From an uncultured Pelagibacteraceae bacterium (GTDB lineage: Bacteria; Pseudomonadota; Alphaproteobacteria; Pelagibacterales; Pelagibacteraceae): 14,992 bases of DNA. Positions 8,729 to 14,992 of the stretch are shown piece after piece. Location: assembly GCA_902549785.1 (NCBI GenBank), contig CACCWT010000018.1, positions 1 to 14,992 on the forward strand, read 5' to 3'. A program made the position numbers and the translations under genes. How positions within the stretch are numbered: position 1 is the first letter of the stretch; each line of letters opens with the position of its first letter. The notes under the pieces are model-generated. The model saw only the letters and a program-made list of their open reading frames with translations. It was not told where the DNA came from and ran no database searches.

Positions 8729-8746
8729 AAATTCATATTATAAAGC

Positions 8747-9625
8747 ATGTTTAAAGGTTTTAAGTCAAAATACGTAAAAGTTAGAAAAGGTAAAATTTTC
8801 TGTAGAGTAGGAGGTAAGGGTCCACCGTTACTTTTACTTCATGGTTATCCACAAACACATTTAATGTGGCACAAGACTGCTCTAGAATTATCAAAAAAAT
8901 TTACAGTTATTGCTGCAGACCTAAGGGGATATGGTAATAGTTTAGCTCCACCCTCAGATAAAAATCATTTTAATTATTCCAAAAGAGAAATGGCAAGTGA
9001 CATGAAACAAATAATGGTAAAATTAGGTTATTATAAATTCTTTGTAGCTGGACATGATAGAGGAGGAAGAGTGGCTCACAGATTAGCAAGGGACCATAGA
9101 AAAAATATATTAGCTTTGAGTGTTTTAGATATTTGCCCCACTTTAGATATGTATGAATTAACAACTAAAGTCTTTGCTAAAGCATACTTTCATTGGTTTT
9201 TTTTAATTCAACCTAAGTGGCTACCTGAAAGAATGATTATGAGTGATCCAAGAAAATGGATGAAATACTGCTTAGATAAATGGTCTGGAAATCATAAATT
9301 TGGAAAAGTTGAAGAAGGTTATTTAAAATGTTTTAAGCAACCAAAAAGAATTCATGGATCATGTGAAGATTATAGAGCTTCTGCTACAATTGACTTGGAC
9401 CATGATAAAAAAGACAGAAAGAAAAAACTAAATATTCCTATTCAAGTATTGTGGGGAAAAAAGGGTGTAATTGGTAGACAGTTCAAACCAGTAAAAATTT
9501 GGCAGAAATATACAACTAAAAAAATTGAAGGACATGCAATAAATTCAGGTCATTTCATTCCAGAACAAAACCCAAAAGCAACTGTAAAATATTTAACCAA
9601 TTTTTTTTTAGATAAAATTAGCTAA
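8747..9625 (+). CDS. Alpha/beta hydrolase, haloacetate (fluoroacetate) dehalogenase type
   Basis: This is a predicted cytoplasmic alpha/beta-fold hydrolase that would displace halide from a 2-haloacid such as haloacetate via an aspartyl ester. The oxyanion region LHGYPQTHLMW lies at 31-41. The nucleophile is Asp104 in GHDRGGR, followed by Arg105 and Arg108, the pair that binds the carboxylate in characterised fluoroacetate dehalogenases. Asp128 (LDICPT) fits the acid, His149-Trp150 and Tyr209 fit the halide pocket, and His269 (SGHF) fits the catalytic base. Spacings between Asp104, Asp128 and His149 equal those I recall for the Rhodopseudomonas enzyme RPA1163. The length of 292 is normal. It stands alone between a divergent promoter region and the tldD promoter gap. 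Many relatives have untested substrates, so the natural substrate could be another halogenated or ester compound. Confidence 0.85.
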   Translation: MFKGFKSKYVKVRKGKIFCRVGGKGPPLLLLHGYPQTHLMWHKTALELSKKFTVIAADLRGYGNSLAPPSDKNHFNYSKREMASDMKQIMVKLGYYKFFVAGHDRGGRVAHRLARDHRKNILALSVLDICPTLDMYELTTKVFAKAYFHWFFLIQPKWLPERMIMSDPRKWMKYCLDKWSGNHKFGKVEEGYLKCFKQPKRIHGSCEDYRASATIDLDHDKKDRKKKLNIPIQVLWGKKGVIGRQFKPVKIWQKYTTKKIEGHAINSGHFIPEQNPKATVKYLTNFFLDKIS

Positions 9626-9635
9626 TTTATGTGTT

Positions 9636-9664
9636 TTGATGTGATCAATGATCGCGCATATCAT
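9636..9664 (+). promoter_or_regulatory. Candidate promoter upstream of tldD
   Basis: TTGATG (9636-9641) and TATCAT (9659-9664) are separated by 17 bases, the ideal sigma-70 spacing. Transcription would start near 9671, about 30 bases before the tldD ATG. A TATAAT also sits at 9693-9698, but it is only two bases before the ATG and has no well-spaced upstream box. This 75-base gap is one of the two largest in the window (the other is the 105-base divergent region upstream of guaC), which supports a promoter here. Confidence 0.4.
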
Positions 9665-9665
9665 T
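9642..9665. repeat. Short direct and inverted repeats overlapping the tldD candidate promoter
   Basis: TGATC occurs twice two bases apart (9642-9646 and 9649-9653), and AATGAT (9647-9652) pairs with ATCATT (9660-9665) across seven bases. The inverted repeat covers the candidate -10 box. It could be an operator for a dimeric regulator, or chance in AT-rich DNA, although the GATCGCGC core is unusually GC-rich for this window. Confidence 0.25.
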
Positions 9666-9700
9666 CTTGATTATAAATAATTCGCCCTTAAATATAATCT

Positions 9701-11113
9701 ATGACCTCTCTACTAAAAAACTCAGAATTATCTCTAGAAAAAGCTGATAAAATTGTTTCAGAGACTTTAAATAGTTGTGATGATGGTGAACTTTACGTCG
9801 AAGATACAAAATCTGAAACTATCGTTTTAGATGATAATAAAATCAAAAGTTCGAACTATACCTCTGATTTAGGCTATGGTTTTAGAGCGGTCACAGGCGA
9901 TACCGTGGCTTACTCACATTCAAATGAAATTTCAGAAAAATCGTTAAAAAATTCAAGTGATAATCTTAAATCAACCTTAAAAAACAATAGTGGCACTTAC
10001 AACTCAGAAATAAAAAAAACTAATCAAAAACTTTATAAAGACATTGATCCGATTGAAAGCAAATCAATGAAATCAAAAATAGAGTTACTTAATAATATGA
10101 ATGAGTATGCTAGATCTAAAGATAGTAGTGTAAAGCAAGTTACAGCTAGTCTTTTAGCTGAGAAGAAAAATATTGAAATTATTAGATCTGGTGGAGAGCT
10201 ATTATCAGATAATCGACCATTGGTAAGAATTAACATGTCAGTGATGGTTGAAAAAAATGGAAGAAAAGAAACTGGTGTTTATGGAATTGGTGGAAGAAAA
10301 GATTATGATGAATATTTAAAGAACGATAACTGGAAAAAAGTTTGCGATGAAGCTTTTAGGATTGCAAACACAAACATAGAAAGCAAACCCTCACCAGCTG
10401 GAGAGATGAAAGTTGTACTCGGACCAGGCTGGCCTGCTATTTTAATTCATGAAGCTGTTGGTCATGGTTTAGAGGGTGACTTTAATAGAAAAAAAACTTC
10501 TGCGTTTCATGATTTAGTAGGAAAAAAAGTTGCTAGCAAAGGAGTTACAATAATAGATGATGGTACAATAGATAATAGAAGAGGTAGTTTAAATATTGAT
10601 GATGAAGGAACTCCAACCGAAAGAACTGTTTTAATAGAGGACGGAATTCTAAAAAATTTTATGCAAGATAGATTAAACGCCAGATTAATGAATACCAAAT
10701 CCACAGGAAATGGAAGAAGAGAAAGTTATAAACATGTCGTAATGCCAAGGATGAGAAATACAATCATGTTAGGTGGCACAAACACTCAAGAGGAAATGAT
10801 TAAATCAGTCGATAAGGGTATATTTGCGGTAAGTTTTGGTGGTGGTCAAGTGGATATAACATCAGGAAAATTTGTTTTCAATTGTACAGAGGCATATGAA
10901 ATAATTAATGGCAAAGTAGGAGCTCCGATTAAAGGCGCAACTCTAATAGGTGACGGACCATCATCATTAAAAGAAATTTTAATGGTTGGAAATGATATGA
11001 TGTTAGACCCAGGAATTGGTACCTGTGGAAAAGCAGGACAAGGCGTTCCGGTTGGTGTTGGACAACCATCTTTGTTGATAAACAATATGACAGTTGGTGG
11101 AACTCAATTGTAA
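9701..11113 (+). CDS. tldD: TldD metalloprotease subunit
   Basis: TldD is the catalytic subunit of the TldD/TldE peptidase, a cytoplasmic zinc protease that degrades unfolded peptides; in E. coli it processes microcin B17 and helps remove the CcdA antitoxin. The zinc motif HEAVGH gives His250, Glu251 and His255, and Cys442 (GTCGKAGQ) matches the third ligand. The 192-residue distance from His250 to Cys442 equals that in E. coli TldD (His262 to Cys454). Other family stretches are GTPTERTVLIEDG and GNGRRESY. The length of 470 is near the E. coli 481. No Shine-Dalgarno is visible before the ATG. The partner gene tldE begins five bases after the stop, so the heterodimer is probably made from one transcript. 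Confidence 0.95.
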   Translation: MTSLLKNSELSLEKADKIVSETLNSCDDGELYVEDTKSETIVLDDNKIKSSNYTSDLGYGFRAVTGDTVAYSHSNEISEKSLKNSSDNLKSTLKNNSGTYNSEIKKTNQKLYKDIDPIESKSMKSKIELLNNMNEYARSKDSSVKQVTASLLAEKKNIEIIRSGGELLSDNRPLVRINMSVMVEKNGRKETGVYGIGGRKDYDEYLKNDNWKKVCDEAFRIANTNIESKPSPAGEMKVVLGPGWPAILIHEAVGHGLEGDFNRKKTSAFHDLVGKKVASKGVTIIDDGTIDNRRGSLNIDDEGTPTERTVLIEDGILKNFMQDRLNARLMNTKSTGNGRRESYKHVVMPRMRNTIMLGGTNTQEEMIKSVDKGIFAVSFGGGQVDITSGKFVFNCTEAYEIINGKVGAPIKGATLIGDGPSSLKEILMVGNDMMLDPGIGTCGKAGQGVPVGVGQPSLLINNMTVGGTQL

Positions 11114-11118
11114 TCTCA

Positions 11119-12438
11119 ATGATTAAAGATCAAGATTATCTAAAAAAAATTGCTGATATTTGTCTTAGCAAATCAAAAAAACTTGGCTCAACTGACGCGA
11201 GTATTTTGGTACAGAGTTCTGTATCTGAAAATATTAATGTTAGGAATAAAAAATTAGATGGTTCTGAAAGATCAGAAAATCTTGGAGTTGTCCTTACTAC
11301 ATATTTAGGAAAAAAAAAATCCTCAATAGCATCATCAAACCTTAAAGAGAGTAACTTAAATGAATTAGTTGATAGATGTATTGAAACAATGAAGATAACG
11401 CCCGAAGATGAATATAATTCACTGCCAGATAAAGATCTTCATTTTAACGGTTTAAAAGATTTAGATTTATACGATGAAACTCATTTGAGTAATGAAGATA
11501 AAATTAATTATATAAAAGAAGCAGAAGATGAGGCTTTTTCAAATAATAAAATTGTAAATACCAATGGTTCAGGATTTGGGGAAAATAAATCAAATTTTTT
11601 ATTAGCTAATTCAAATGGATTTGCTGATGGATATAAAACTTCTCAATTTACAGCTTACTGTGAAGTTGTTTCTAAAAGCAATGGAAGTATGGAAAGAGAT
11701 TACGAATATACTAGTAAAAGATTTTATAATGACATTTTAAAACCAAAAGAGCTTGGATCTATCGCAGCGGATCATGCTGTAAAAAAATTAAATCCAAAAA
11801 AAATTAAAAGTGAAAAAATTAGCCTTATATTTGACAAAAGAATATCAAAAAACTTTCTTTCAATTTTTGCTAGCGCCATTTCATCAAGTGCCATTGCAAA
11901 AGGTACTACTTTTTTAAAGGACAAATTAAACCAAAAAGTATTCAACACTGAAATAAATATTAATGATCGTGGTGATATCAAAAAAGCTAATGGATCACGT
12001 TATTTTGACAGTGAAGGTATAGGTATAATTAATTTAGATTTAATTAAAAATGGAATACTTCAGGATTATTTGATTGACACATACAATGGAAAAAAAATAA
12101 ACAGAAAGTCTAATGGTAGAGCAAGCGGTACAACAAATCTGTATTTTGAAAACGGATCTAAAACTTTTAGTGAGTTGATAAAATCAGAAAAAAAACTTCT
12201 TTACATAAAAGAAACTATCGGTCACGGCACAAATATTATTAATGGAGATTATTCCGTAGGTGCAAGTGGTATAATGATTGAAAATGGTGAATTTTCATAT
12301 CCGGTAAGCGAAATAACAATCGCTGGAAATTTAAATAATATTTTTCAAAATATAACTCTAGCTGACGATCTAGAATTTAATTATTCTACCAATTCACCAA
12401 CAATGCATGTCGAAGGTATGATTGTTGGGGGAAAATAA
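11119..12438 (+). CDS. pmbA: TldE/PmbA, partner subunit of the TldD peptidase
   Basis: TldE (PmbA) is the non-catalytic homologue that forms the heterodimer with TldD and helps build the peptide-binding chamber. The protein shares the PmbA/TldD fold pattern but has no HExxxH motif, as expected for this subunit. Recognisable stretches are the N-terminal ASILVQSSVSENINVRNKKL region, SNGRASGTTNLY about two thirds along, the glycine-rich YSVGASGIMIENG at about 377-389, VSEITIAGNL soon after, and the C-terminal MHVEGMIVGGK. Its length of 439 compares with 450 in E. coli. It follows tldD by five bases and precedes the TPR gene by six, with no terminator between, so co-expression is likely. Its identity is firm from both sequence and position. 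Confidence 0.93.
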   Translation: MIKDQDYLKKIADICLSKSKKLGSTDASILVQSSVSENINVRNKKLDGSERSENLGVVLTTYLGKKKSSIASSNLKESNLNELVDRCIETMKITPEDEYNSLPDKDLHFNGLKDLDLYDETHLSNEDKINYIKEAEDEAFSNNKIVNTNGSGFGENKSNFLLANSNGFADGYKTSQFTAYCEVVSKSNGSMERDYEYTSKRFYNDILKPKELGSIAADHAVKKLNPKKIKSEKISLIFDKRISKNFLSIFASAISSSAIAKGTTFLKDKLNQKVFNTEININDRGDIKKANGSRYFDSEGIGIINLDLIKNGILQDYLIDTYNGKKINRKSNGRASGTTNLYFENGSKTFSELIKSEKKLLYIKETIGHGTNIINGDYSVGASGIMIENGEFSYPVSEITIAGNLNNIFQNITLADDLEFNYSTNSPTMHVEGMIVGGK

Positions 12439-12444
12439 GAATTA

Positions 12445-12990
12445 ATGAAAATTATTTTAAAAAGCTTTATAGTCTTAACTTTATTTTTTAATCCGGTCTA
12501 TTCAGCAGATAATAATCAATTAGATAAACTTTTTGAAAAACTTTTAGAAGATGGCGAAATCTCAGCAAGGGAAACTGAAATGAAAATTTGGGGTATTTGG
12601 ACAACTCATCCAAAAGATCAAAATTTAACCAGTTTATTATCTAGAGGAACATCATTTATGAACAGTCAAGAATACCAAAAAGCTGAAAATATATTTACAA
12701 CTGTTATCGAACTGGATCCAAAATGGGCTGAAGCGTGGAATAAAAGAGCTACAGTTCTTTATTTGATGGGTAAGTATCAAGCTTCACAAGACGACATTGA
12801 TGAAGTTTTAAAATTAGAAAAAAGACATTTTGGAGCTTTATCAGGTCAAGGCTTAGTGCAAATGAAATTAAAAAACTATGAAAAAGCTTTAAGCAGCTAC
12901 GAAAGAGTAAAAAAAATTTATCCATCAATGAGGTCTCCAAAAATAATGATACCTCAAATAAAGGAACTAATTAAAGATCAATCTGTTTAA
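12445..12990 (+). CDS. Exported TPR-repeat protein
   Basis: This is a small protein predicted to be exported and to act as a protein-protein interaction scaffold. Residues 1-20 form a typical Sec signal (a lysine, a hydrophobic core and NPVYS before the cut at about 20/21). Three tetratricopeptide-like repeats follow, at roughly 61-94, 95-128 and 129-162; the clearest has AEAWNKRATVLYLMGKY and the next ALSGQGLVQMKLKNYEKAL. No enzymatic motif is seen. Similar short periplasmic TPR proteins are common in alphaproteobacteria and generally lack an assigned role. It lies six bases after tldE and one base before the phosphatase gene, so it belongs to the same transcript. A partner cannot be named. 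Confidence 0.82.
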   Translation: MKIILKSFIVLTLFFNPVYSADNNQLDKLFEKLLEDGEISARETEMKIWGIWTTHPKDQNLTSLLSRGTSFMNSQEYQKAENIFTTVIELDPKWAEAWNKRATVLYLMGKYQASQDDIDEVLKLEKRHFGALSGQGLVQMKLKNYEKALSSYERVKKIYPSMRSPKIMIPQIKELIKDQSV

Positions 12991-12991
12991 G

Positions 12992-13540
12992 ATGAAAAAA
13001 TTAATTTTAATTTTTTCAGTTTTATTGTTTCAATTAAATTATTCATTTGCCAATGACAAAGTTATTGAATCTTTAAAAGAGGGAGGCAAACTTATATTTA
13101 TAAGACATGCACTTGCCCCAGGGAATGGTGATCCAGAAAATTTTGAATTGCAAAACTGTTATTCTCAAAGAAATTTAAATGAAATAGGAATTCAGCAATC
13201 AAAAAAAATTGGATTAATTTTTAAAAAAAATGAGATTAAAATTGATAATATTTATTCTAGTGAGTGGTGCAGATGTAAAGATACTGCAAAATATGCTTTT
13301 GATAACTTCGAGACATTTGACGCTCTAAATTCATTCTACGATATAAGATTTGCAGCTAATGAGGATAAACAGATAAAAGATTTTTATGAATTTTTAGACA
13401 GCATAGATAGTAAAAATAATATTGTATTTGTTACGCACTACGTAGTTATTGGGGCAATTTTAAATATTGGAACATCTTCTGGTGAAATTGTTGTGACAGA
13501 TAAAAACTTGAATATTATTGGATCAATCGATACTTTATAA
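12992..13540 (+). CDS. Exported histidine phosphatase-family protein
   Basis: This protein belongs to the phosphoglycerate-mutase-like histidine phosphatase superfamily, which removes phosphate through a phosphohistidine intermediate. A signal peptide covers residues 1-20 (cut after SFA), so it should act in the periplasm. The phosphate pocket is visible: Arg38-His39 in FIRHALAPGNGDPENF, Arg94 in SSEWCRC, and His149 in VTHY. The usual RHG is RHA here, a variant I know from a subgroup of secreted bacterial proteins with the same APGxGDPxNF pattern. Length 182 suits that subgroup. The ATG follows the TPR stop after one base. The physiological substrate is unknown. Confidence 0.85.
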   Translation: MKKLILIFSVLLFQLNYSFANDKVIESLKEGGKLIFIRHALAPGNGDPENFELQNCYSQRNLNEIGIQQSKKIGLIFKKNEIKIDNIYSSEWCRCKDTAKYAFDNFETFDALNSFYDIRFAANEDKQIKDFYEFLDSIDSKNNIVFVTHYVVIGAILNIGTSSGEIVVTDKNLNIIGSIDTL

Positions 13541-13552
13541 TATATAGAAATT

Positions 13553-13744
13553 ATGAAAACGATCTTTGTTATAGGCTCGAAAAAACATACACTTAAGTAC
13601 ACAAGAAAGATGCCTGAGGGAGAAGTAAAAAAAATGAAATCATTTGTGACAAACAAAGGTCAAAAATTAGAAAAAACGTCTAAATTCAAAATTCTTAAAA
13701 TTTCCGAAGAAAAATCTGCAAGAACTTTTAAAATTAATTTATAA
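13553..13744 (+). CDS. Small basic hypothetical protein (63 residues)
   Basis: I do not recognise this protein. It is rich in lysine with some arginine, contains no membrane segment, signal peptide or cysteine, and has the look of a compact beta-rich basic protein: MKTIFVIGSKKH at the start and FKILKISEEKSARTFKINL at the end. The coding call rests on its ATG, its placement 12 bases after the phosphatase gene and 23 bases before the aminotransferase, its orientation with the flanking genes, and the fact that it fills what would otherwise be an unusually large gap. The basic character would allow nucleic-acid or ribosome binding, but nothing shows this. Confidence 0.65.
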   Translation: MKTIFVIGSKKHTLKYTRKMPEGEVKKMKSFVTNKGQKLEKTSKFKILKISEEKSARTFKINL

Positions 13745-13767
13745 ATTTTTTTAAAATCAAATTAAAA

Positions 13768-14916
13768 ATGAAAAATTCAAAAAGAAGCAATGTTGATCCG
13801 TTTATCGTAATGGATGTAATGGAGTCTGCTAGAATAGCTGAAAAAAATGGCAAACATATTATACATATGGAAGTAGGGCAGCCAGGTACCCCAGCTCCAA
13901 AATTAGCAAAAAAATTTATTACTAAAGAAATATCTAATAATAACTTAGGCTATACAGTTACTCTTGGACTTCCTGCTTTGAGAGAACGTATTTCTAAGTT
14001 ATACGGAGATTGGTACAACATTGATTTAAATCCAAATAGAATTGTAATAACCGTGGGTTCATCTGGAGCTTTTATTTTATCTTTTACATCTTTGTTTAAT
14101 ATTGGTGATAGAGTGGGTATAGCAGCACCTGGCTATCCTAGTTACAGACAAATTTTAAAATCTCAAGATTTAATTCCAGTAGATATTCAAACTGAAATAC
14201 AAAATAAATTTCAGCCAGTACCTGAAGATATAAAAAAAAATAATTTAAATGGTATTCTTGTTGCATCTCCTGCAAATCCTACTGGATCGATGGTTGATAA
14301 GGAGACTCTAAAAAATTTAATAAACACTGCACACGAAAATAATGTTAGCTTCATAAGTGATGAAATATACCACGGTATTCAATATGAAAATAATCCCACA
14401 ACAGCGTTAGAAATAACAGACAAATGTTATGTTATAAATTCTTTTTCTAAATATTTTTCTATGACAGGTTGGCGAATAGGTTGGATGATTGTTCCAGAAG
14501 ATCATGTAAGACAAGTAGAAAGATTATCACAAAATTTATTTATATGTCCACCACATGTAAGCCAATTAACAGCGTTATCAGCAATGGACGCTAACATTGA
14601 ATTAAATGAAAATGTAAATGTTTATAAAAAAAATAGAGAAATACTTTTAGAAGAATTACCTAAAGCTGGATTAGGAAAATTTTCTCCTCCTGATGGTGCA
14701 TTTTATATTTATGTTGATATTTCTAAATACTCCACTGATAGCCTCAATTTCTGTAAGGAAGTTTTAAACAAAGCTGGAGTTGCCATAACTCCTGGATTAG
14801 ATTTTGATCAAAAAAGAGGTAATTCAACGATAAGATTTTCTTACGCTAGAAGCACCGATGATATTGTTGAGGGCATGAAAAGAATTAACTTATTCATGAA
14901 TGAAAATTACTTGTAA
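13768..14916 (+). CDS. PLP-dependent class I/II aminotransferase
   Basis: This cytoplasmic enzyme should transfer an amino group between an amino acid and a 2-oxo acid using pyridoxal phosphate. Family residues are all present: the GYTVTLGLPALRE substrate region, Asn170 in SPANPTG, Asp198 and Tyr201 in SDEIYHG, the Schiff-base Lys228 in NSFSKYFSMTGWR, Arg236 for the phosphate, and Arg356 in TIRFSYA for the substrate carboxylate. The 382-residue length is typical of aspartate-aminotransferase-like fold-type I enzymes. Donor specificity (aspartate, alanine, aromatic or another) cannot be set by sequence alone. It follows the small basic gene by 23 bases and precedes another exported-protein gene by five, so it is likely in the same run. 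No Shine-Dalgarno is visible. Confidence 0.9.
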   Translation: MKNSKRSNVDPFIVMDVMESARIAEKNGKHIIHMEVGQPGTPAPKLAKKFITKEISNNNLGYTVTLGLPALRERISKLYGDWYNIDLNPNRIVITVGSSGAFILSFTSLFNIGDRVGIAAPGYPSYRQILKSQDLIPVDIQTEIQNKFQPVPEDIKKNNLNGILVASPANPTGSMVDKETLKNLINTAHENNVSFISDEIYHGIQYENNPTTALEITDKCYVINSFSKYFSMTGWRIGWMIVPEDHVRQVERLSQNLFICPPHVSQLTALSAMDANIELNENVNVYKKNREILLEELPKAGLGKFSPPDGAFYIYVDISKYSTDSLNFCKEVLNKAGVAITPGLDFDQKRGNSTIRFSYARSTDDIVEGMKRINLFMNENYL

Positions 14917-14921
14917 GTAAT

Positions 14922-14992
14922 ATGAGAAAAATAATTATATTTTTTTTAATTTGTTTATCTTTTAATTTCCAATATTCTTCATCAATGGCATA
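14922..14992 (+). CDS. Start of an exported protein, 3'-truncated by the window
   Basis: An open frame starts five bases after the aminotransferase stop and runs off the window end. Its 23 readable residues (MRKIIIFFLICLSFNFQYSS, then SMA) form a classic signal peptide: a basic start, a hydrophobic core and small residues near the cut. Nothing of the mature protein is visible, so no function can be assigned. Confidence 0.6.
   Translation, partial: MRKIIIFFLICLSFNFQYSSSMA

Noticed and set aside
9601..9625. Long T run at the end of the hydrolase gene as a terminator
   Set aside because: It is inside the coding sequence and has no preceding hairpin.
10846..11085. 79-codon minus-strand open frame within tldD
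   Set aside because: It is antisense to the conserved C-terminal part of TldD, including the zinc-ligand cysteine, and its low-complexity proline-rich product is typical of a shadow frame.
13745..13767. Possible terminator before the aminotransferase (run of T after the small gene)
   Set aside because: There is a T run but no stable GC-containing stem; AT-rich sequence like this is common throughout the window.

Overview
The window is very AT-rich, and its genes are packed with gaps of a few bases or small overlaps. It has no tRNA, rRNA, insertion sequence, CRISPR array or phage gene that I can recognise. The gene families, the AT bias, the tiny intergenic spaces and the near absence of Shine-Dalgarno motifs fit a streamlined marine alphaproteobacterium of the SAR11/Pelagibacter type. 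That assignment is an inference from style and gene content, not from a marker gene.

Left part (1-6554, + strand). A 5'-truncated Fe(III)-type ABC permease overlaps its ATPase gene. Next comes a large FAD/folate enzyme of the dimethylglycine/sarcosine dehydrogenase family, a TauD/TfdA-type Fe(II)/2-oxoglutarate dioxygenase whose start overlaps the previous stop, and an AEC-family permease. Short spacings suggest one transcription unit joining iron uptake, N-methyl amino-acid oxidation, an iron-dependent oxygenase and an organic-anion carrier.

Middle (6540-8641, - strand). A D-malate/tartrate dehydrogenase of the DmlA type and a GMP reductase (guaC) are two bases apart and are transcribed towards the AEC gene. 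The AEC and dmlA coding regions overlap by 15 bases at their 3' ends. Upstream of guaC is a compact divergent promoter region shared with the right-hand part.

Right part (8747-14992, + strand). A haloacetate dehalogenase-type alpha/beta hydrolase has a complete catalytic set. After a 75-base gap with a candidate promoter and repeats comes a run of tightly spaced genes: tldD, tldE/pmbA, a secreted TPR protein, a secreted histidine phosphatase, a 63-residue basic protein, a class I/II aminotransferase, and the start of another exported protein cut by the window end.

Most genes belong to known families. The points that deserve follow-up are gene combinations rather than a clear new system: the dehydrogenase-dioxygenase-AEC block, the AEC/DmlA convergent pair, TldD/TldE linked to two exported proteins, and the fluoroacetate-dehalogenase-like active site.
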